Assembly (NCBI GenBank): GCA_012932295.1
Contig: JAAONU010000010.1
Location: 27,587,348-27,651,347, forward strand
From: Cyclina sinensis
Taxonomy: Eukaryota > Mollusca > Bivalvia > Venerida > Veneridae
Reading direction: 5' to 3'
DNA: 64,000 nucleotides
Positions within the stretch are counted from its first letter, which is position 1, and every line of letters begins with the position of its first letter. Made by a program: the position numbers and the translations under genes. This document shows, piece by piece, positions 9,925-20,914 of the stretch. The notes beneath the pieces are model-generated. The model made no database searches, was not told where the DNA came from, and worked only from the letters and a program-made list of their open reading frames with translations.

Positions 9925-12873
9925 CTTCTTGATGTGCTTTTTGGACATTTGCCTTTAGCAGTTTTACATCAATTTTCAGTTCCTCTACTTGTTGGACATC
10001 TTTAGTTAGTCTTGACACGTCAGTTTTAATTGCAGTTACATCTTTCTTTACCTCTGTTACATCTCCCTTTATCTCTGTCACATCTCCCTTTATCTCTGTC
10101 ACATTTTTCTTTACCTCTGTCACGTCTTCCTTTACCTCTGTTACATATTCCTTTACCTCTGTTACGTCTTCCTTTATCACTGTCACATCTCCCTTTATCT
10201 CTGTCACATCTTTCTTCACCTCTGTCACATCTTCCTTTACCTCTGTTACATCTTCCTTTACCTCTGTCACATCTTTCTTTACCTCTGTCACATCTTTCTT
10301 TACCTCTGTTACATCTTCCTTTATCTCTGTCACATCTCCCTTTATCTCTGTCACATTTTTCTTTAGTTGCTGCATCAGTGTGTCCCATTCCTTCTCTCTT
10401 TCTTTCCATTGCGCAATTGCTAATTGGTGTTCTCTTTCCTCGTCAAGATCTAGGGCTTTAGTTTTATAGTCATCAAAAGACTGCTTCAAGTTTAGTAAAG
10501 GATTCAGTGCAGAGGAATTGAGTCTCAAGAGAATCTATGGAGGAAGAACAGAACCAGATCTGAGTAATGTGAAATAATATTAGTAACACAATATATTCTT
10601 CTCTTCTTAAGTAGCTGTTAAAACATATTTTCATCGGTTGATGTTTGACTTTATTATTAGCAGTTTGTGAATATTGCAAAATTGATTTTTTCAATATGCA
10701 TTAAATTTTATTTGACAACCTATACAAGAATTAAAATTACGACGATAATAAATTTAAAGTACTGCAAGCCTTATTTGTTTAGGGAATATAGCTGTTGCAT
10801 CATTTTCTAAAAGGGATAGAAATGCACAAACGGCCCACAGAGGAACGAATTCAAAAAAAAGCTCAACGTGCTCTAAGTATAGAACCAATATCACTTATTT
10901 GCATTCGCCCATTGATACAAGCTTTAAACTTATGTTGATATCAAATAACAAATTACGTTAAACAGTTTATTTATCTCAGAGCAAACGGTGTTCATGTTTA
11001 AAATCTTTATGTGACTTTAAACATAAAACATTGTCTGGTAGATAAAAATGCACATAGATTATTTTTTTTCTTCAAAATTATTTTAATACATACAACTTCA
11101 AGTTCAGTCCATTTCGTTTGAAAACTTATCTGTTGGAATCCGGTAGTCGAAGATATATGTGCGATCTGAAAGGTAGAGCAAATGCAGCTGTGTAAGAAAG
11201 ATTAGTAGCACCATATGTAAAGAAATTGGCATGCTGCACTAACACATTCGGTGATAAGGTATCAAATATTACAATGTATTGTAATCTATCATACGGATTA
11301 CAATGCCGATTATTTTGTTGCTAGCTCGTTATTTCAGTGAATGCAATCATTTCAGAAAAGGAAACTAGTTTTGTTCTTGAGAATACCACTGTAACATAAT
11401 GTTTCTCTATAATTGTTTTATCATAACTTCAAATTCAAAAACTTCAAATTCAAATAGTATTTGACCAGGTACTGAGTGTCGTTTAGATTAAACATAAACA
11501 ATATTAATAATGAGAATTTTTTAAAGAACGACAAATACTTTCTTAATTAAGAGTACTCAGGAAATAGTTCAACGATAAAGATACATATGGCAAATTATTA
11601 TCATTTGCAAACAACCGTTTATGTAATGAGACACGTATGCTTCTTACGCATTAACAAGAAGCAGAAGCCAATTTAGTCATATAGTATTAACTGGTTTTAC
11701 ATCTTACCGACTTTGGTTCTACACACACATACTTAAAACCTAAGTGTTGCATCTGTATTTGTCAGAAAGGGAAGACCCTTAAAAGGCATAAATATCTGAC
11801 ACAGCTTTGACCGTGCTGATAAACTAAGAATACTACATATGCCAAATAATTCCTTATGTCTAGTTAAATTATATATTACTTTCTAGACTTTGAAATGATG
11901 CAGTATCAGATAAAGATAAAAAATATTTCATTGATAGAATACGTTAGACTTTTGCATTATAGACAATTTAATTAAAGTATTTAAAGCGACTGACTCACAG
12001 ACGATGATAAAAAGAAAATGTGTATACATCTTGAAATTCTTGCTGTAATAGTGAAGAACATATTTAAACTAAGTTACTGACTCAGTTTTTGTGAAAGAAA
12101 AACATCAAAATATAAGGTTTTACACACTTTTATCGGTAGAAAATTAACTCGTTAGTCACGGGGTAAATACTTTAGTTATAAGTTTAATTTTGAGGCAATC
12201 TTATAACTAGACGTCGTTGCTCACTAGACTGAGTCGTCGCTCTATATTTTACTGACCGAAAGGTTGTGGGTTCGAATCCTGGTTAAGTCAAAACTTTTTT
12301 TTCAGTTTTCATGGTGTATAGAAGCATAATATTATATTGTTTTCCATAGTATATTAAATCCTCTTAAATTTGAAAGAATAAAAAAAAAATCAGCAAAATT
12401 TTGTGAGTCAGTCGCTTTAAAAGGAAATTGATTAATTCAAATAAATTTCCAAATGAGAACATAATTTCATGCATTTTCTATAGTACCTCATTTCGGAACG
12501 CCTTCAGACGGTAAAGATCTGCTTCAACTGACGTATCTGTCACTATAGGAGGACGACTCCATTGGAAGTTGGCATTTAATCCGAAAGATTTTAGGTTCCT
12601 CAGCAGACAGATAATGAGAGTGATATCAAAATCTGCACTGTTAGGCTGCTGGCCTCCAGAGGGGTATAACAGGTTAAACTGTGTCCCAGTTATAATTTCA
12701 TTTGCTCTAAGACGATTGATCGAAGTTTTCTCTCTAGCCAGAAAAGTATCGAGGGGGACATTCTGAAGTTTCTGATTAAATATGTTACGTAATACTTCTG
12801 TGCTTCCGTCGATTATTAATAACTGCAGCCGGAATAGGTATACGCGATTATTTGATTGGCTCGCTGTTGCCAT
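9925..12873 (-). CDS. DZIP3-like HEPN-domain protein with heptad-repeat coiled coil, partial gene (three coding exons visible)
   Basis: Exon 1 (12873-12487, 129 residues) starts at ATG and reads as a DZIP3-like HEPN domain: LFRLQLLIIDGSTEVLR, a LLYPSGG turn, DFDITLIICLLRN and RLKAFRNE. It ends at a GTACTA donor. Exon 2 (11165-11094, 24 residues) follows a pyrimidine-rich CAG acceptor, begins IAH and ends at GTATGT. Exon 3 (10534-9925, 203 residues) follows TTCCTCCATAG and ends at GTAAAA in phase 1. The junctions keep frame, and joining exons 1 and 2 creates the HEPN motif RNxxxH, shared with HEPN ribonucleases. Exon 3 holds the usual post-HEPN region, then sixteen VTExKxD heptads with V and V/I at the a and d positions, a predicted coiled coil. 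A CAG acceptor at 12928-12930 suggests an upstream noncoding exon. Later exons were not found. Such genes are numerous in bivalves and often resemble immune receptors; the role here is unknown. Confidence 0.85.
10019..10354 (-). repeat. 21-bp coding minisatellite (16 units)
   Basis: Sixteen consecutive 21-bp units span exactly 336 bp, each encoding one VTExKxD heptad of the HEPN gene. Units differ by a few substitutions and none breaks the frame. Long open frames in other registers and on the opposite strand come from this periodicity. Confidence 0.95.
11985..12416 (+). mobile_element. TIR element with embedded tRNA-like segment, copy 1
   Basis: The 432-bp element has terminal inverted repeats AGCGACTGACTCAC and GTGAGTCAGTCGCT, flanked on both sides by TTAA (11981-11984, 12417-12420). 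Inside is a tRNA-like segment (about 12205-12290) with a perfect B box GGTTCGAATCC at 12269-12279 and a T8 run afterwards. It lies in the first coding intron of the HEPN gene, on the opposite strand. TTAA flanks are typical of piggyBac-type insertion, but no transposase is present. Confidence 0.85.
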
Positions 12874-12996
12874 GTTGTGGTCTGACGGGGTTGCAGACTA
12901 CGACTTCAATGTTTGTCCATAATATATCTGAAATAAGATAATTGTGTTGACGGTATTTCTATTTCCAGTTCAAAAATATGAAAACAAATCCTTATC

Positions 12997-13023
12997 AAAA
13001 AAAAAAAAAAAAAAAAAAAAAAA
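12997..13023. repeat. Poly(A) tract of 27 bases
   Basis: It is a pure A run. No element body could be attached to it, so it is recorded as a simple repeat. The following 13024-13548 shows no gene. Confidence 0.9.
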
Positions 13024-13548
13024 CAGGACGGTAGAAATTTTGTTTTAAGTTCACTGTTAATTCGACCTATTTCTACTCTACTGACAAAACTGAATAGGGT
13101 TATGAAAATATAAGGATATAGTAATAATTACTTTCTGGACATCAAATGAATTCTTTAGAAACAAGTGAATTTCATCTTAAACTCCTTCAATAATATATAC
13201 ACGTTTAAGGCGTACAACTACATTCCTCAATGAAAATAGGAAATACTGGTTGTGGTTATGATTGACATCTCAAGCCATCTAAACGACGACTTCATCATGT
13301 ATGTTCCATTTATGTTTTACTTATCTCTTTTTGTTCATCAATCACATAACATTTTAGAAAAATGTTTAAATAACGGAAATAACAACAAAAATAAATACCA
13401 TGCTTGGTGTGGCATTTGAAACGTTGCAATATTTACATTTGTATCCTATATTGCTTCATTTGTGTTGTAAAAGTAGATCAATTTGTAATTTATATTTTCA
13501 TTAGAATTTATTCATGTCTTTATTTGTATTTAACAAATTTATTTGTAT

Positions 13549-13627
13549 TGATGATGATGATGATTATTATCATTATTATTATTTATTTATGTATTTATTT
13601 TATTATTATTATTATTATTATTATTAA
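13549..13627. repeat. GAT/ATT trinucleotide microsatellite
   Basis: GATGATGATGAT passes into imperfect ATT/TTATT repeats ending in a pure (ATT)8-type run. The flanking 13628-14143 is AT-rich without recognisable features. Confidence 0.9.
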
Positions 13628-14143
13628 AAGGATTTGGATTAGTTACATAAGTAAGATTTTGTTATTGTAAAATTCCCTTACTTTAGATAAGTTGGTGCTG
13701 AAAATTATTCTTAAGTAAATGTATTGTTATTGTTAAAGCTTGTTGCTGGTTGTTTCTGTCTGGCTGCAAATCATTTCGAATGTGTGTATAGTTTAACGTT
13801 GAATACTTTATTATTCTTTAATGGTTTAAGGTTAGGTATAATTTTAAATTGTCGGTATTATAACTAGACATAACTGATAGAATAATGACTATTTGAGACA
13901 TTCTTTAGTGCTCGTCCAATAGTGTCCAATCAGTAAGAAGGATTAAAAAATAGAGCTCTCTAGTCTTCATAAAATATAAACTCCTATTTTTGAAGAGCGC
14001 ACAAGTTAACACTGCATGCTCATTGACCGTGTGGTGTACCCCGTTTACCAATCAGTATTCATTTATTAAGATTATATACTTTTCGCAAACGTATTTTACT
14101 AGCGTTTTTATGCACAGCAAACAAACCGTGTTGAGCTGTATCA

Positions 14144-14373
14144 GTGTAGCAATACCACGTGACCTTGACATCACCAAAAGCATCAGAACCAAGACGAAAC
14201 TGTCAACATTTCACTTGAAAATGGAAAATTACCCTTAGTATTTCATTTCTTCATCGATATCTATGAGGCATGTGGGACAGGTAATTTTCTATTTTCAAGC
14301 GGAGCCACTGTTTAAGTTTTGTATTGGTTTTGATGCATTTGGTGACGTCACGGTCACTTGGTACTGCTTCACT
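14144..14373. repeat. Imperfect inverted repeat, about 95-bp arms
   Basis: The left arm (14144-14234) and right arm (14278-14373) are reverse complements with moderate divergence. They share blocks such as CACGTGACC / GGTCACTTG, GACATCACCAAA / TTTGGTGACGTC and GAAAATTACC / GGTAATTTTC. The spacer is about 43 bases, so a transcript could fold into a long hairpin. No target duplication was identified; the stretch to 14972 has no other feature. Confidence 0.75.
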
Positions 14374-15314
14374 TTGTATTGGATTTCCAACATGATAGTA
14401 AGAATTTCTGTCAGCTCAACTTTTTTTTTATTTTAAATACTACTTTCCATTTTTTCCGATTTGGTTAAATGCCAACCGGTTTCACTTAGACCTTCAGGGC
14501 AAAGTAAATTATTCAATATCTTCCCATTTTTCATCACTGTTTAAATGGGGTTTGCTCTGTAATATTTTGATCTTTTCATTTCGTAACTTTTCTTATTTCG
14601 CTCACGGCCGTTTTGATACAGACATCTGATTGACACGTTTAACAAGAACGAAATTATTTGAGATAATTTATGATTATTTTGCTTTGCTATACCAATTATC
14701 GAACATTGCATTCCGAAGTTTTGTATAAATACGTTTTCATAAATCTGTAAAGACGTCTTTATATCCTTTGATAATTTTAGACAAAGTAATAACAGTGCTT
14801 TATCCGTGTTTGATCATATTTGTCTGACTTGCTTATCAAGTTCAGTAGTTAAGGGCATGCTAACAAAAGGTGCGTTAGACGTTTTCTTTGTTTTGATTTT
14901 ATTTAACATAAACTGTTCTATCGTCGACTTCTGAATTCAACAGTGAAGGCCTTTGTCGATAGTAAAACCTAAAGGTAGTGTCACACTGAACTGCGACACC
15001 TGGCGAGTTGTTTGAGACACAAATTTATGCGAAATTTTTGTACTTGCGAAATTCGCGCGAAATTCATGCGAAAATCGCACGACAGTTATGAAATGCAATT
15101 AAGAAATGAAAAAAGTTGGAAAAAATAAAAGCAACATAATCGAATTTCAGCAGTCATTAGGTCGTCAGACATCATCTGAGATTGATCAACCATTGGATGA
15201 GGACCCTAATTTGGCTGCAGACGGCAACGCCATGCTGAAGGCTGCAGGATGTCTCCTTGCTGCTGCTGAGGTTGAAAAAGCTACGGCAAAATACAGAGAA
15301 CGAAGATGAATGAG

Positions 15315-16070
15315 ACCAAGAAAACGGAGGAGTGTATGGGTGAAAGAATGGCTTTTGATGAGACCTAAGCATGGGATGTACGAGAAGCTTTTGAAGCACC
15401 TAAGAGTAGTGATGAAAAGTCTTTCAAGAACTTTGTTATAACTGACCCGGAGTTATTCAAATAAATGGTGGAAGATTTTCCCTAGACTTCAAAAAAGAAG
15501 AACCAACTTCAAAAAACCTCTGTCCACTGGATTGAAGCTTGCCATCACGCTCAAGTACCTTGCCACCGGGGACTTGTACATGTCGCTGTCATATGGGTTC
15601 CAGGTGGCCCACAACATCGTCGCCATAGTTGTGCGAGAGGTATGTCAGGCCATATTTGACCACTATCGTGAGGCAGCATTCAAATTTCCAACAACAGAAG
15701 AGGAGTGGAAGGAGGTGGCACAGGGTTTCTCCTAGCAGTGGAATTTCCATCACTGCTGTGGCAGCATCCATGGCAACCATGTAAGGATACAAGCTCCGCC
15801 GAAGTCAGGCAGCGTCTACTATAACTACAAAGGCTTCTACTCGATTATCATGCTGGCTCTGGTAGACTACAAGTTTATGTATGTTGATGTGGGCGCCTAT
15901 AGTGGAGACTCTGAAGCTGGAGTGTTTCGTGAGTGCGGCCTATGCCATGCGCTGGAGCAGAGCAAATATTATCTACCTCCTACTGAACCTCTACCCAGAA
16001 ATGACACTGATGTCCCCTTTTTTAGTGGGTGATGATGCTTTTGCTTTGTGATTTGTCATAGAAGATTGGG
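15315..16070 (+). pseudogene. PIF/Harbinger (HARBI1-like) transposase pseudogene
   Basis: The reading shows the family order: a VWVKEWLLMRPKHGMYEKLL block, a KSFKNFVITDPELF block, LKLAITLKYLATGD, FPTTEEEWKEVA, PPKSGSVYYNYKGFYSI, DYKFMYVDVGAYS, PLPRNDTDVPF, then GDDAFAL after a frame change. Damage includes a frameshift near 15400, a TAA near 15463, a TAG at 15733-15735 and a frame slip at a six-T run (16018-16023). The usual first catalytic aspartate position (IDG in the family) reads IHG near 15767, so catalysis is lost even apart from the stops. An earlier short open stretch at 15106-15309 may be the N-terminal part. Sequence after 16075 cannot be aligned by eye. Confidence 0.88.
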
Positions 16071-16354
16071 TTACAGAGCCAAAATTCAGCCAGAGTATCC
16101 TGATGTCAGTCTTTCCAGGGGTACCCCTTGTCCCCATCACTTGAACCCGTCTTCAGTTTCCTTGTTTGGGATAGCTGAGGCTGGGTTGCTTGGAATACAT
16201 CAGAGTCTTACAGATCGGACACGGCATGCTCTGAGACTGGCTCCGTAATTTCTTTATGGGGGCCATGGTGCAGGGGAAGTTTTGCCTTTTTACATCGGCG
16301 TAGCATATTGAAAATAAAATGTTGCTCGGGCGGATATCAGTTTAAGAATAAGCG

Positions 16355-16653
16355 CGATTCTATCTATGATTGAGCTTAATTATCGTCGTACCGGTTGCCC
16401 ATATTATCGACGCCCGCTGTAGAGATTAGTTGTTTTATGTTGTGGTGGATAGTGCAAGATACAGAAAGCATCCCATTCCAGAGACACCCTTGGTTCTTTT
16501 GCATGCTCAGTGTATAGCACGGATACATGGGACCTCGGTTTAACGTATCATCCGAAAGACAATTAGTAATGTTAGTGGAGGAGCGGGGGATCGAACTCAG
16601 GACCCCTGCTTTACCAGTCCAGCGCGTTACCACTGGACCACATCCGCTCCTCG
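16355..16653 (-). mobile_element. tRNA-derived SINE, copy B (most complete)
   Basis: On the minus strand the right end reads as a tRNA-like head: A box TGGTCCAGTGG (complement of 16630-16640) and B box GAGTTCGATCC (complement of 16588-16598). The body is shared with copies A and C, and the left end is a short ATCT-type tail. It lies inside the Harbinger element and so is younger than it. Confidence 0.87.
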
Positions 16654-17609
16654 CTTGCGAGTCGTCTGCGAAAAACATTATAAACCGATGTGTCACGTGG
16701 TCAAATGACGTAATTGACAACAAAATACGACATGAATGCGATAATGCGAATAAAATGATGCGTTCGCGCGAAATTCGCCAGACACATTTCTACGAATTCT
16801 GTTGTCGCAATATAGGCACAGAATGTCGCAGATACATTGCAGTTTATATTTAATTTATTTTTAAATATTTCACAATTATTTCGCTCTTCACAATGTATTA
16901 TATCTATTCGGTGCCCAGACTATGTGAATTTCTTTCTTGTCTGAAATCAGTCGCATTTTAGTTTCATAGGTCGCAAACTATTCACAAAGCTTCTCAAATT
17001 TTTCGCATGTCTTAATTCGTCGAAACTACAAAGAGAACGGTTTGAGATGGCTTCGCGACCTACGCGATGATTTTGTGAATATATTGAGAGAAATTTTTTC
17101 GCACGAATTTTTTCAACATGTTGAAAATTCAAGCGACAAGAAAACGAAGGTCTGCGACTCATGCGATGAAATTAAGAGCTTTCGAGACATTTTTGAAACT
17201 ATCTCGCGAATACCGTTCGCAAGTGTGTCGCTCACATTCGCAGCCCAGTGTGACAGGGGTTTAACCAAAGCGAAGTTATTGTACACTTGAAATTTTGCGT
17301 ATTAATTTATCTAACAAAGGCATTTAAAACTATTATCTTTTTGAATAGCGTTTATGTGTAATTGTTATTTATACATTTCAGGAATAATGCCAAAGCATAT
17401 AAATACAACTAAAAAAAGAGATACATTTTTCTTGCAAGTTAAGATTAAAAAAAACAAACTTCTAAATTATCATTTTAAATCTGTTTTCATTCGTAGCGTG
17501 AGACCTTATTAAAACTATGATTTTCAAGTTTGTTTGTTTGATTTTTTTTCAGATTCAGGTCTTATTAACATATATTTAGTCTTATTGCCCTGGTTTCTAT
17601 CATTATATT

Positions 17610-18360
17610 ATCAATGCGGATGATCACGTGATCAAAATCGTACAATAGCTTAATCAATGGCTGCCAGATCGCTCGAATAAAGTACTAAAATCGAGGTTAG
17701 CATATAGTTAACGGTAAATTTATATCTAAAACGTGGCCACAATAAAAACCATGTAATGGTATGTTATTGTATACTTTGTAATTCACTTTTTAGGCCTGAA
17801 AGTCGAAATAGTTGTTATGGATGTTGAGTACAGTGGGCGAATAGGTACGTCTTGTCGTTGTTTTCAGCCAATGGAACGCATGTATAGCAATATTTACAAT
17901 GACATCTTGTGCACAACTATTAGTTTGCCTTTCACGAAAAAATTTCCATTGTTTGTATAGTTGCATAACGAAGTTACACATCTATTTACGACACAAGTGC
18001 AATGGTCGAATCAGATCAAATGAGTTCAATGGTCGAAGGATTTTATTGCCTGCTCCATCTCGTCAAGTTTTACATTAAAGTATTCTTGTTTTTCATACCC
18101 TACTCCAAAAAATCTAACAAATATAGTATTGGAGAGTGAAATGTTTGACAAATTCTTAAATTTAATGGATATTAAAGCTATATGGTAAACAATAACAGAC
18201 CAATAAATGGTTTTTATACAGAGGTCCGTGCGGCCACGTATTAGATATTAATTTATTGTTAACTGTATGCTTACCTCAATTTTAGTACTTTATTCGAACG
18301 ATCCGGCACCCATTAATTGAGCCATTGTGCGATTTTGATCACGTGATCATCCGCAGTGAT
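17610..18360. mobile_element. Nonautonomous inverted-repeat element, hAT-like ends
   Basis: Arms of about 125 bp (17612-17740 and 18228-18358) are reverse complements. Outer ends are CAATGCGGATGATC and CACTGCGGATGATC. TATATT occurs at 17604-17609 and 18361-18366; an 8-bp version, ATTATATT, is also possible with a 2-base shift. CAnTG ends and a possible 8-bp duplication suggest a hAT-type MITE. Each arm contains the palindrome GATCACGTGATC. No open frame of note. Confidence 0.8.
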
Positions 18361-18887
18361 TATATTCCTGTTTTACGAGATTTTTACCTAACGTAATTTA
18401 AAGGTGTTGAACACTTACTAACTTGCTTCGTGATTGCGTTTGTATATCCTATATGAAATGACACATTTATTTTATATAATTATGGGAGTACATATTGCAT
18501 TGTTTGTTTAACTAGATTGATGATCATGGGTTATTTTTACCTAATCTAAATTTATAAATACTATATTATGGGAACCTAATAAAGTCCTGTTAAATTCTGT
18601 TTTGTTTACTTAATATAGAACACACTTGTGCTATAAGACGGTCGGATAAAGGTCGAATAGTAAGTGTTATTCATTAAAAATCCATTTTTCTGAAAGTCCA
18701 AAACTTACTGACTTGCCAGGAGATCTTATGTATCGTGTAAAAATTCTTCGCGACTGACCATCGTCTTAATCTTATGCAAATCTATCATGTCAAGTAGAAG
18801 ACTTTATTTGAAGTAAGTTATCTCCGTCACCGGACACAGTAGTATAGTGTACATAGTTGAGTTATAAAAATGTTAGAATACATTTAA

Positions 18888-19282
18888 AGGGACTGACTCA
18901 CAGATCAGCCGAAGATGAAAAAATGTTATACATCTGGAAATTCTAGCTGTAATTGTGAACTAAGTTACTGACTCATTTGTACATAAAAAACATCAAATAC
19001 AAAGTTAAACACACTTTTATCGGTAAAAAATTACCCCGTTAGTCACGGGGTAGATACTTATAACATTAATTTTGACGATTTGTTGATATCTAGACTCTGT
19101 GGCTCAGTGGTGTATATCGTCGCTCCATGTTTTCTGACCAAAAGGTCAAGGATTTGAACCCCGTTAAAGTCAAAGCTTTTTTTAGTTTTTATGGTGTATA
19201 GGAACATAATATTATTTTTTTTTCCTTAAAGATATTTAATTCTTTAAAGAAAAAAAATGCTAAATTCTGTGAGTCAGTCGCT
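18888..19282 (+). mobile_element. TIR element with embedded tRNA-like segment, copy 2
   Basis: The same family as 11985-12416, 395 bp, with ends AGGGACTGACTCACAGA and TCTGTGAGTCAGTCGCT flanked by TTAA (18884-18887, 19283-19286). The tRNA-like part is clearer at its 5' side: A box TGGCTCAGTGG at 19100-19110, B-like GATTTGAACCC near 19151, and a T run near 19178. The two copies share sequence along their whole length but are well diverged. Confidence 0.87.
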
Positions 19283-19439
19283 TTAAAGGGGCGAAAGCGT
19301 TTCCATGTACTGAAACAGATGTTTACCTATGTAATAAATAACCACTCTTACCATCGAAAGCGAACGGTCAATGAATGTGAAACACGCCTAACGAGCTAAC
19401 GAGCTTTTTCCTTCTGCAAATATTTTAAGAGTTTTCTGT

Positions 19440-19525
19440 TTCATTTATTCATTCAGGATTGAGACGTTTTCTCTGAATGGTATTGGTTCAAACCCCACTA
19501 AAACAACTTTTTTCTCTTGTTTTCG
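19440..19525 (+). other. Weak tRNA-like remnant
   Basis: GGTTCAAACCCC at about 19488 followed by CACTAAAACAACTTTTTT parallels the B-box-to-T-run part of the TIR/tRNA-like elements, but I find no terminal repeats around it. The rest of 19287-20268 holds no recognisable feature. Confidence 0.35.
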
Positions 19526-20268
19526 GCAGTTTCAAATTGTTTTGTTTTTACAACAATAACTTTTATAAAATTTAGATTTAATTTCTTTCGTTTTTAATGT
19601 AGTTCAAGTGTAAAACAAAGCTTTTTAAAATGGTAAATCGATGAAAATAGGGTATATGTGATTTCAGTTATTAATTTCTCCAAAACCACACGGTAAATGT
19701 AATTCTGTAAAGAACAGAAGCGGGTAAATTCGTCCTACGTTTATAATCATATTTCATGTCTTTTCACTTTCGGCTTCTCATTCTGACTGCTTTTATTTTT
19801 CAGCAATCAGTCGGTCTACATAATGTGAATGATTACATACCAAATAACAGTTGTTTTTTATTGTCAGTCTTAGAATGAACATTGTGTTTGTCTTTACCTT
19901 ATATACATAATAAGTCGGGTGAGGTTTGAATTGAACATTAGTCATTTCTTGAAACCTCCACGGTAAATGTGTCTAATATGATCTATATTTTGTCCTAGGA
20001 TAGTATATTCTTAAAGCTCAATTTGATGAGGGCTGACAATTCTAATACCTTAAAACAAAAGTACATGAACAAATAAAAATCCGATACGCCTTAATGATCA
20101 TGTGACTTAGACAAGTGCTCTCGATCCAGCTTTATTGTAGGAAGACATGACAGACTCAACAGGCTATTTATTATCAATATTCTAGCGGGTCAGGACTTGC
20201 GACGAAACGCATAGAATTCATATAATTCTCATTTTCCTTTTCTTTTCTCTGATGCCCGTATTTGTATA

Positions 20269-20612
20269 CCCCCCGCCTCATCGAAGATGAGGGGGCATAT
20301 AGTTTTGCAAATATCGGTCGGTCGGTAGACACTTTTGTTTCTGATCGATATCAAGATAAAACTTAGACGCAGGTTGTTCAAACTAAGCGTATAGGTTGAC
20401 CATGACAAGAAGATGACCCCTTTAGGTCAAATGTCAAGGTCACGGTGACCAGATCAACAGATCAAAAGCAATGGTCACAGTGTCCTTGAATGGCAAAATA
20501 GTTTCCAATCAAAGACTATAGAACGCTTTGTCCAAGCTCCTAAAAACTTCATGGCTGCTTCTAGGGATAAGGTGCTAGGGACATATATGTTTAACAAACA
20601 TCTCTTGTTTAC
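20269..20612. repeat. Interspersed repeat with terminal hairpin and GGTCAnnnTGACC palindrome
   Basis: It begins with a hairpin-forming CCCCCCGCCTCATC / GATGAGGGGG (20269-20295), then GGTCGGTCGGTAG, and ends near AACATCTCTTGTTT. The layout matches a repeat class I know to be frequent in bivalves. At 20438-20450 it carries GGTCACGGTGACC, and TCAAGGTCA overlaps it from 20434. Confidence 0.7.
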
Positions 20613-20681
20613 CTTGGGGTTTACTAGATCGACAACAACAAGCCATTTTTAAAGTAAATTAACTGTTGCACACTATATATC

Positions 20682-20914
20682 AATCTATCTATCTGTTTGA
20701 GTATATTTATCATCGGTACCGGTTGCCCATATGGTCCACGCCCCCTGCAGAGATTAGTTATTTTATGTTGTGGGATAGTGCAAGATACAGAAAGTATCCC
20801 AATCCAGAGAAACCCCCGGTTCTTTTGCATACTCCGTACATCATTGGTACATGGGACTTCGGTTTAACATCTCATCCGAAAGACAATTAGTAATTTTAGT
20901 GGAGGGGCAGGAGT
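20682..20914 (-). mobile_element. tRNA-derived SINE, copy C, truncated head
   Basis: It has an ATCT tail (CTATCTATCTG) and the same body as copies A and B, but stops at about 20914 before the B box. All three copies point to the minus strand. Confidence 0.85.

Larger units (their letters stand above)
14973..17261 (+). mobile_element. Decayed PIF/Harbinger DNA transposon
   Basis: The ends carry TGTCACACTG at 14979-14988 and its inverse CAGTGTGACA at 17246-17255, extended by partly matching CTGCGA. TAA at 14970-14972 and 17262-17264 fits the 3-bp TWA duplication of this superfamily. A broken Harbinger transposase lies inside in the plus orientation, and a SINE has inserted at 16355-16653. Subterminal DNA is rich in TTCGCG/GCGAAATT-type repeats (15035-15080, 16660-17230). 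Confidence 0.85.

Noticed and set aside
10026..10461. Arg/Cys-rich and Leu/Ser-rich frames overlapping the HEPN coiled-coil exon
   Set aside because: A 21-bp repeat without stops in one register leaves other registers and the opposite strand open. Only the heptad frame continues into flanking HEPN-type sequence with splice sites.
16376..16853. Open frames on both strands at 16376-16853
   Set aside because: They consist of SINE copy B and Harbinger terminal DNA.
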